Source: Apostichopus japonicus (lineage: Eukaryota > Echinodermata > Holothuroidea > Aspidochirotida > Stichopodidae). Taken from it: a DNA stretch of 64,000 bases. The notes below the pieces were generated by a model. That model had not been told where the DNA came from and ran no database searches. It worked only from the letters and a program-made list of their open reading frames with translations. The stretch lies in assembly GCF_037975245.1 (NCBI RefSeq), contig NC_092578.1:14182321-14246320 (forward strand), read 5' to 3'. Shown here piece by piece: positions 57,392-64,000 of this stretch (position 1 is its first letter; every line of letters begins with the position of its first letter). Both the position numbers and the translations under genes were made by a program.

Positions 57392-58024
57392 CGCGTATGC
57401 AGGATTTTCTAACCTGGGGCGCTAATTACTATGAAAGCGGAGCGCCACCATTGGTTGACGCGTAGAAGAAATTTCTGGTTTTGACAGTCCCCCAGATCAC
57501 CGGAAATGACACTTCTCGGGCTTGAAATGACCAACCAGATGTACACTTTTGCCTGAGAACCAAGTTTTTCCAAATAGTTTTTTTTTTCCATCCATAACCT
57601 TTTTCAAGATTGTCACCAGTCACACATTATGTTCGACCTCATCACATCTCCTGTGGATCATTGCTTTTGTATGTAATTCTACGTAACGGCCCACAATACC
57701 CGTCAGCCCCACTTTTCAAGGTATTTAGCCCATTATTTGGTCAGAATTTAATATGAATTCACTTCAAAACATACCCATAATGTTGCACAAAATTTCATCT
57801 ATGAACAACCAATATAGAAAAAAAACCTCAATCAGTAGAGGGGAGTACGATGAAAAATGTTGGTCAGGGAATTTTCGAAAATTCAGACACAGTTAATTTA
57901 TTGGTGTTCAAATATTGAACCTCTTATAACGGCAACTATAAAACTTCGATATCATAAAAAATACAAACCATATGCTCGAGGGTGCGGTCTCCCCCTTGCC
58001 CCCCCCCCCTGGCTACGCGCATGC
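57391..58024. mobile_element. Inverted-repeat element GCGCGTATGCAGG
   Basis: The left end GCGCGTATGCAGGATTTT and right end CCTGGCTACGCGCATGC are inverted copies with mismatches. The module AAGCGGAGCGCCACCATTGG (57432-57525) lies near the left end. It is inserted at an (AT)n tract. Confidence 0.6.
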
Positions 58025-58411
58025 GGTTAGAAATCTTGTAGGAAACAGACCAAATGGAAACCCAGTGAACCGATATCGATGTGGATCATATATATGATTG
58101 TACGTACTTACACTCATATACAAGAGATGTACAGGCATTATCATACTAATCACGTATGACAACATGCATATATACGGTCACAGAAACGACCACGAAGAGT
58201 AATTTACCTCATGCAGCATGTGTTGGATGAAGTTTTAGCCACCGCCATATATGATTTGGATAAATAATCTCATGCATTATTTTCTATTTATAGCCACAAA
58301 AAACCCCAAATGCCACCAAATATTGGGGGGGGGGGTATTAGATACTATATCCCCACCTAAAATATTGGGGGGACATATCCCCCTCCCCCCCCCCCATGAT
58401 CGCCGCCCATG
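58025..58411. other. Unassigned sequence
   Basis: It contains G- and C-rich runs around 58325-58400. I see no integrin-like sequence equivalent to exon 27 here. Confidence 0.4.
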
Positions 58412-59189
58412 CCCAACACCCTTAAAGAGAAGCATCATGCTCCGATTTGGACGATTCTGGTTTCGATATTTGTTGGTCTATTGATACCTATTTTAATCAT
58501 CATTATACTATAGAAGGAATGTATCTATGTAAAAGATGAAACCAATTGATCTCCTCTTACCCCCCCCCCCCATCCCCACACGACCACCACTACCACCATG
58601 ACCCCATCGTGATCTTCAGAAAGTTTACTCCAGAAAATCCTTTTTACATGAATGAAGGCACAATTGTTACCGGTATTCGTATCCTTTTTAGATAATAAAA
58701 TACAGGCATTTCAAGTTTGCTAAGAGCAAAGTAAATGAAATTCAAAAATGGATCAGCTTCACACGCGCCTCATTCGGATTCCCTGACAAAACGAATATTA
58801 AGGAGATGATGTAAATATGATTCGTAGTATGTAACACTTGTCACCTCCCCCCCCCACCCTCCCTCCCATCTAAAGAGCGGTGTTTGGGGAGAACTAGTTT
58901 TATTCCTCTTCCCCCTTACTTTACATCTTTGCCCCCGCCCCAAAAATTCAGGTTATTTTCCCCCTTGTGAGTAATTTATTCATTCTTGTACAGCTTCGAT
59001 CCTTTCAAACGCAAGAAATTCGACAAGGATGGACTGCCTGCACAAGCACCAGCAACAGACGTTAATCCGGAACTTAACGATGGTTTTGACCATGCAACAG
59101 ATGCAAGAAAATTTCCAGTATTTTTGAAAAGAATCAATAGCAGCCACCGGAACACCCCTATAAATATAAATACTTTGGTTTTAATTTAA
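58412..59189 (+). pseudogene. Inverted partial duplicate of integrin alpha exons 28 and 29
   Basis: The plus strand carries 'PNTLKEKHHAPIWTILVSIF' and 'VGLLIPILIIIIL', nearly the same as the integrin transmembrane exon. The conserved Trp of LWK is now TAG (58511-58513) and the donor GTAAGT is GAATGT. Part of the following intron is still alignable (AAAAGAT...CCAATTG...CTC), so this is a DNA duplication, not a retrocopy. At 58994 a tail exon follows (acceptor GTACAG) encoding 'FKRKKFDKDGLPAQAPATDV', with one inserted base that turns GFFKR into out-of-frame DPFKR. The remaining frame runs to 59189. Exons 1-27 were not found nearby. Confidence 0.87.
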
Positions 59190-59645
59190 ACTTACATGAT
59201 CTACGTAAACATTTTACTTGAATAAGTTTTCCCTTTCATTTTCTTTAAAAAATCATGTTATAGCCCTCTTGTTATGTTTGGTAAATATGGATGTAAAGGG
59301 ATTTCGACGTCAGATCATAATAAAATTCGCCGGCAGATATAGCCAGCCTTACTGACAAGATTGGGCAAGCCAACATTTGAAACGGGAGTCTCTGGAGAAC
59401 CAAAGGATACTTCAACTTGGGACAATATTACAACAGCCTTTCGAATAAACTTTTGGCGTTCAATAATTCGGGCGAATTGCGCCATATATGAAGTTTCAAT
59501 GTTGACATTGTTATTAGTTACTTTTAGTTTTAGAGTGAATTGACTGCGAGCAGGTACAAGCGAATTTCTGTGGCAGGGAGCCGCAGAAATATCTTAAGAA
59601 CCTTTCCGAATATCACTGTAGAGAAGCTTCAAATTAAGGCACGTT
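59190..59645. other. Upstream region of the reductase gene
   Basis: The promoter and 5' UTR of the carbonyl-reductase-like gene should lie here. No TATA box is evident. Confidence 0.4.
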
Positions 59646-59663
59646 ATGGCAAAAGTTGCATTG
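59646..59663 (+). CDS. CBR1: Reductase exon 1: start codon
   Basis: Eighteen coding bases, 'MAKVAL', then donor GTGAGC. Joined to exon 2 it makes M-A-K-V-A-L-V-S-G-A-N-K-G-I-G, the expected distance from Met to the Rossmann loop. Confidence 0.85.
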
Positions 59664-61832
59664 GTGAGCTATCCAATTGACAGATTTGATTTTCATTTAT
59701 ATATATTTTATGTAGCGGAACCAGGCGTTACACTATGTATTACAGTCCTAACTTACTGTAGCTTAGGCTAGGATTAAGTCTACAGGAGGCGAACGGTTAC
59801 CTACACTACAGTAGGCCTAGGTCCTCACGACTGCAACCGTACCGAACAGGAAGAAAAGTAGTATTTTAGAGCTAAGTTAGGCTATTCCTAATTGTCATTG
59901 CCAGGAAGCCCTTTGTATCATTCAGTATGGCCCATAGTTACTTTACCAATGAGACCGCAGAGTACACAAAAATTTCACCCTAGGCTTGAGTTGACGGCAT
60001 GTGATGAAGTACATCACTGCATGTGATCGCTTTCACTGACATATTTTGGCTTTAATAGAATTCAAGCCTTGAAACAAAGGGCAATAACAGGTATTTGCAT
60101 TGAAAGATGCACTGTTTCACAATATTCTAGCCAACATGTGACATGTGGTAGAATCAAGAGCAACCGCAAACAAAGTCACCATTCCCAACACTACAGTGCC
60201 CTACAGAGTATCTAGGCCTACACCCGAAATCGCATTTCCCCCAACTATCCATTAGTCTGCACATGTAAATAATTGTTTAAAAATTCTTTTAATTTTTTGT
60301 ACTGATCTTAAGTCAGTACATTTTGCTTTCAGCATTGGAAACCAGCTGTATCCTGCTGTTCAGTGAATAGGTAACATGTGTCATGTTATTTATGCCAAGG
60401 GAATAACATGCCAGATTACATTTGTCCAGAAGCTTTGTGAGCAGTGAGGACACTTCTTATTCCCCTAACTTCAGGATGAATATCATGATATGTTCTCTTA
60501 TTCCTCTGGCATCTTGAGCAAATATGTGTGATCACGTCTCTTTGTCAATTCAAGATTTGTAACTAAGGCTTTCGTTTTGTTTATTGCAATGATTGTATTT
60601 CCCCGGTAACATTGAATTTTTTTTACTGAATTTGCATGATGTCACAAAGTAAATATTTGCTTTGTAAGTTTTTCATAGTCACTTGGTCCAATATGGTGTA
60701 GAAATTAGATTGGACTCGGAGGCAATAATGAACACTTTGCTAACACATACAATGTGTCACATAAAGGTCTATCAAATGGATATTGACAGTTTTCAAGCTA
60801 AACAAAAATATCTTTGCACATGCAATTGAAAAGTAGGGAATGTAACCTATGATCATGATAAATGCAGAAATAATTCATCTATGTTATTAATTCCTACTGT
60901 ACAGGTCAGTGGGGCCAACAAGGGCATTGGTTTTGCTTGCATAAGAGCTCTTTGCAAGAAGCTCAAAGATGACAATGCTGTTTACCTGACTGCCAGAAAT
61001 CCAGAGCTCGGCAAGAAGGCTGTGGCTGACCTCGAGAAGGAAGGATTAAAGCCACGATTTCATCAACTGGATATCACAGATCAAAGATCAGTGGAGGCAT
61101 TGAGAGATCATGTCAAAAAAGAACATGGAGGGCTGGATATTGTTATTAATAATGCTGGTTTTGCATTCAGAGTAAGCAAATGATAAATAAAAGATTCACT
61201 GCGTGTTTCTTAGAGATGCTGGAAGTGTTAACAAAGACATTCGCAGAACCAAAAGTTTTGAAATTTTGTGAAATCAAACGTACTGTAGTTTTTTTGATAT
61301 TGGCGAAGGAAAATTTCCCAGACAGTTTGCAGTTATTCTTTTACCTTCATGTTCTAATTTTTTTAATATTTTTTTATTACCCACTTACTGTATGTCGATA
61401 TATACTTATAGATTGTTGGGGCCTTCATAAACACTTTAAAGAAGCTTTGTGCATTGGTTTTGATAAGATTAAATATTTCCTTTACCAATTTCCACCAATT
61501 GCAGAATGAAATATTTTAGGGAAGTACCTTTCAATTTAATAAAATAAGAAATTTACATGTTTTATGTCGTTTAAAATTTGGCATAATCTTCGAAGAAGTA
61601 ATTTTTGAAAATTGTCAACTTTACAGTATGTTTTTTTTATCTTTCTCCAAAACATGTATCCCAGTTAGTGAAGACTGATATTGTATTTCGAAGTACCGTA
61701 ATTGTCTTCTAATTTACAGCTGGATGACAAGGCATCAGCTGCTGAACAGGCTGCGGTCTCCTGTCAAATCAACTACTTTGGTACTGCCAGGGTCTTTGAT
61801 GTCTTATCACCAATTTTACGTCCTCATTCAAG
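59646..61832 (+). CDS. CBR1: Carbonyl reductase-like short-chain dehydrogenase, 5' part of gene
   Basis: It encodes the N-terminal half of a cytosolic NADPH-dependent carbonyl reductase of the CBR1/CBR3 group. Three exons join in phase: 59646-59663 ('MAKVAL'), 60905-61171 and 61720-61832. The joined start reads 'VALVSGANKGIGFACIRALC', the GxxxGIG dinucleotide-binding loop (Ser replaces the usual Thr). 'FHQLDITDQRS' and 'LDIVINNAGFAF' are the DI and NNAG motifs. 'INYFGTARVFDVL' matches the helix before the catalytic Ser. The YxxxK active site and C-terminus are not placed; they may be in 62-64 kb or beyond the window. The assignment to CBR1 rather than CBR3 or a lineage-specific paralogue is by similarity only. 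Confidence 0.9.
60905..61171 (+). CDS. CBR1: Reductase exon 2: Rossmann loop to NNAG
   Basis: 89 codons, phase 0 to 0, from 'VSGANKGIGF' through 'YLTARNPELGKKAVADLEKE' to 'INNAGFAFR'. The TARN basic residue is consistent with NADP(H) preference. Acceptor CTGTACAG, donor GTAAGC. Confidence 0.93.
61720..61832 (+). CDS. CBR1: Reductase exon 3
   Basis: It encodes 'LDDKASAAEQAAVSCQINYF', then 'GTARVFDVLSPILRPHS'; acceptor AATTTACAG, donor GTATGC; leaves in phase 2. It matches the AEVTMKTNFFGT...LLP-x-I-x-P-x-GR stretch of animal CBR1. Confidence 0.9.
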
Positions 61833-62086
61833 GTATGCTTCCTAGTAAAGTAATAACTACATGTACCTAGATACTCAAAATGCATTAATTGTGCGTCGTT
61901 TATGTACACAAGGTAATTGTCCATCCTGTCTCAGTTCAAAAACAGTTATGCACCAGTTTTACTCTTTGGAATAGATTCCAAGTTTCATTCAGCCTGATAA
62001 TTTTCAATATCATTTTGTTGTTCGTTGTTTTGATGACCTATTGGTTTACTTGTTATAGTTCTTTCGCAGATTAGAAGCTTATATAA

Positions 62087-62210
62087 GTTGTCAGGCAGAT
62101 TATCTTCTCATCTTTCTGAGCTGTTCGGTAGCTCATGTTATGCTTCAAACGGAAGAGCCATTGCTATGAAACTAGGCTTTAGCAAGTTACACTCGACTCC
62201 TACTTTCAGG
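62087..62210 (+). CDS. Possible reductase exon 4
   Basis: Joined in phase 2 after CAGGCAG, the sequence reads 'RLSSHLSELFGSSCYASNGR', then 'AIAMKLGFSKLHSTPTF' before GTACAA. The length and the LSS start are compatible with the (V)NVSS segment of the family, but similarity is weak. Treat as a candidate only. Confidence 0.3.
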
Positions 62211-64000
62211 TACAACTCTTCCCAGCTCAATACTTTGATGTTGCCACTTTTTTTAGATATATAATACAGATATAATACAACCTGATTTTTGTGGAGGTCA
62301 AATGTCAGTTGGAGTCACCAGGGGTCAAATTGTGGAAACCTTGTTTTCTAATGTACCGTATCTCCCACCAACCAGCCTATTTGGTAACATTTGCGTTACG
62401 TCTCATTAGAATAGGTGAGGCTGTTAGCAATTGGAAATGAGATTAAGGGCATCCATATAGGTATAAATCAAGAAGTCTCGACCAAATCTCCATTGACGTA
62501 AGTGTGTCGCTATACCTTAAGTGCCTGCATGTGTACAAAGGTGTGTAATGAAACGTTGTACTGTTTGTACATGCTTAATGTATTGGATTGAAGATATCAT
62601 TGTGAACCATCTTTTTCTTTTTATTCCGTTGTTGATGGCTTCCGTCGTATATCGCAATTGTCGAGACTCAGTGTCACATAAAAACTTCAGGTTTAGATGT
62701 TGTAAGTTTGGGGGAATGACCAGGCGCCGTTTACGAAAATTAAATGTCGCCTAGTTAGATGTTATAGAGGCAAACCAGGCGCAAAATCTTGAGGAAGAGG
62801 GGGTTAGAATCGCCCGGTGCCTGCTCTATGTACCGCTTGTAGGTGTACCACATTGAATGAAAAAAGCCTGTTGTCTTTGGTAGAGATCAATCTGTATGCT
62901 GAACACAAGAAAAGTTTCCAACTCGGTCATCAGCTGCCAATGTGAATATTGTTTGTCATATTTCAATTCCTTTTTTGCTGTAGTACTTAGATTGAAGCAT
63001 GTTGTTCATCCTGGCTATACCCTACAGCCTAGTGTGTCACATTCATATAGGATTATTCATGTAGCATCATTGACAATTTGACACCGTTACTTTTTCTTCC
63101 CATATCTCCCCATCTCCTCTAAATGGCATCGGGACAGAGGCTGCACCCCATCTCCCATGGCCCATTCTTACCAGGCCTGACCACACACTTGGTCATACCA
63201 TCATTGACAAAGCATTGATGTGAATATAACCGCAAATATGACCCAAGTATGGAAACGTTAAGGTGCCATAAAAAATGTTAAGATCTTTTTCTGATGATAT
63301 ACTGATCAGCATGTTATCAATAATTGTGTAGCAAAAGTGTTGACTTCACGAGATTTGATAAATAATCAGTTTGCCATTTAACAGCAACATGTCGAATTCC
63401 ATACTTATGATATTTAGTGAATTTGTCGCAAATTGTTGAGATATTATCTGAACAATTAATCATTTTGGGGAAAGTTCCTACTTATATTCACGAAAAACTT
63501 CTTAACAGTTTGATGGCAACTTAAAGGTTTCCATACCTATAGCGATTGACTCGTTATTACTGTTGTTGTGTTGTTAATAATCTTCATCGCCACTGTCCAC
63601 TCAATTGTCAATACTATGCGAGAGCTTTGCCTTGCGCAACACGACAGAAAAATACTCATATTTATGCAACTGAAGCACAGTTGTGGGCCGGGGAGGGATG
63701 TACATGGGTGGGGGGAATGGGTGATATTATAAACGCAACGATTGATTCGACGTATTGGAATCTATAATGGACTTTGGAATTGTAACTGTGATAATCTAAA
63801 TAGGTTACTACTTAGTTGATAAACTGTACTAGTATATATGATAACGGATTGTTTGGTGTGAAATATACAGAGCAACACCGAAATATTAAAATACCCATCT
63901 CGGTTGAAAAGGGCCTTGTATTTGATTCATCATGGAACAGTAACAATAACGGTCAAACTATAACCATATATACTACATATTTTACAAGCGAGCCTAATTT
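62211..64000. other. Unassigned sequence at the right end
   Basis: Presumably intron of the reductase gene. I searched for a YxxxK or PGWVxTDM-like segment on the plus strand and did not find one. Confidence 0.4.

Noticed and set aside
1-64000. CRISPR arrays, operons, ribosome binding sites, tRNA or rRNA genes
   Set aside because: The window is animal nuclear DNA with spliced genes; no array spacing, cloverleaf or rRNA segment was noticed by eye.

Overview
This is a eukaryotic (animal) nuclear genome window. It is AT-rich, with many short exons, canonical GT-AG introns of about 0.3-10 kb, and a dense load of degraded transposable elements. Integrin, SEA-domain and immunoglobulin-domain genes mark it as metazoan. 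The repeat style (a foldback element with tandem-repeat arms, short inverted-repeat elements, integrase-type DNA transposons, CR1/L2-type LINEs) fits a marine invertebrate. I favour a deuterostome such as an echinoderm, but that is inference. No tRNA, rRNA, CRISPR or prokaryotic feature was seen.

Layout. 1-4262: repeats only, including a ~1.08 kb foldback-type element (970-2054). 4263-42649, minus strand: one complete integrin alpha gene without an inserted I domain. I rebuilt it exon by exon (29 exons, about 990 codons) with phase-consistent junctions at all but one boundary. It runs from the signal peptide through FG-GAP propeller blades, thigh/calf regions and a transmembrane helix to the GFFKR tail. 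Two ~6.3 kb copies of a Ginger-like DNA transposon with a gypsy-type integrase sit in its first and twenty-sixth introns in opposite orientation (6057-12352 and 35656-41952). A LINE fragment and several short inverted-repeat elements fill other introns. About 43-50.4 kb, minus strand: fragments of a second gene with one Ig domain and a SEA domain carrying a GSVVA autoproteolysis-type motif; its ends are unresolved. 48.3-48.8 kb: a GCATGC-rich minisatellite. 50.75-53.25 kb, plus strand: two unrelated LINE 3' ends back to back. 53-58.4 kb: repeats and unassigned sequence. 58412-59189, plus strand: a decayed inverted duplicate of the last two integrin alpha exons. 59646 to beyond the window, plus strand: the 5' part of a carbonyl-reductase-like short-chain dehydrogenase gene.

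The integrin would act at the cell surface as an alpha/beta adhesion receptor, the Ig-SEA protein is probably extracellular or membrane-bound, and the reductase is cytosolic. Nothing suggests that they work together. The most unusual structures are the inverted transposon pair inside the integrin gene, the inverted integrin-tail pseudogene, the GC-AG intron inside a calcium-binding loop and the foldback element.
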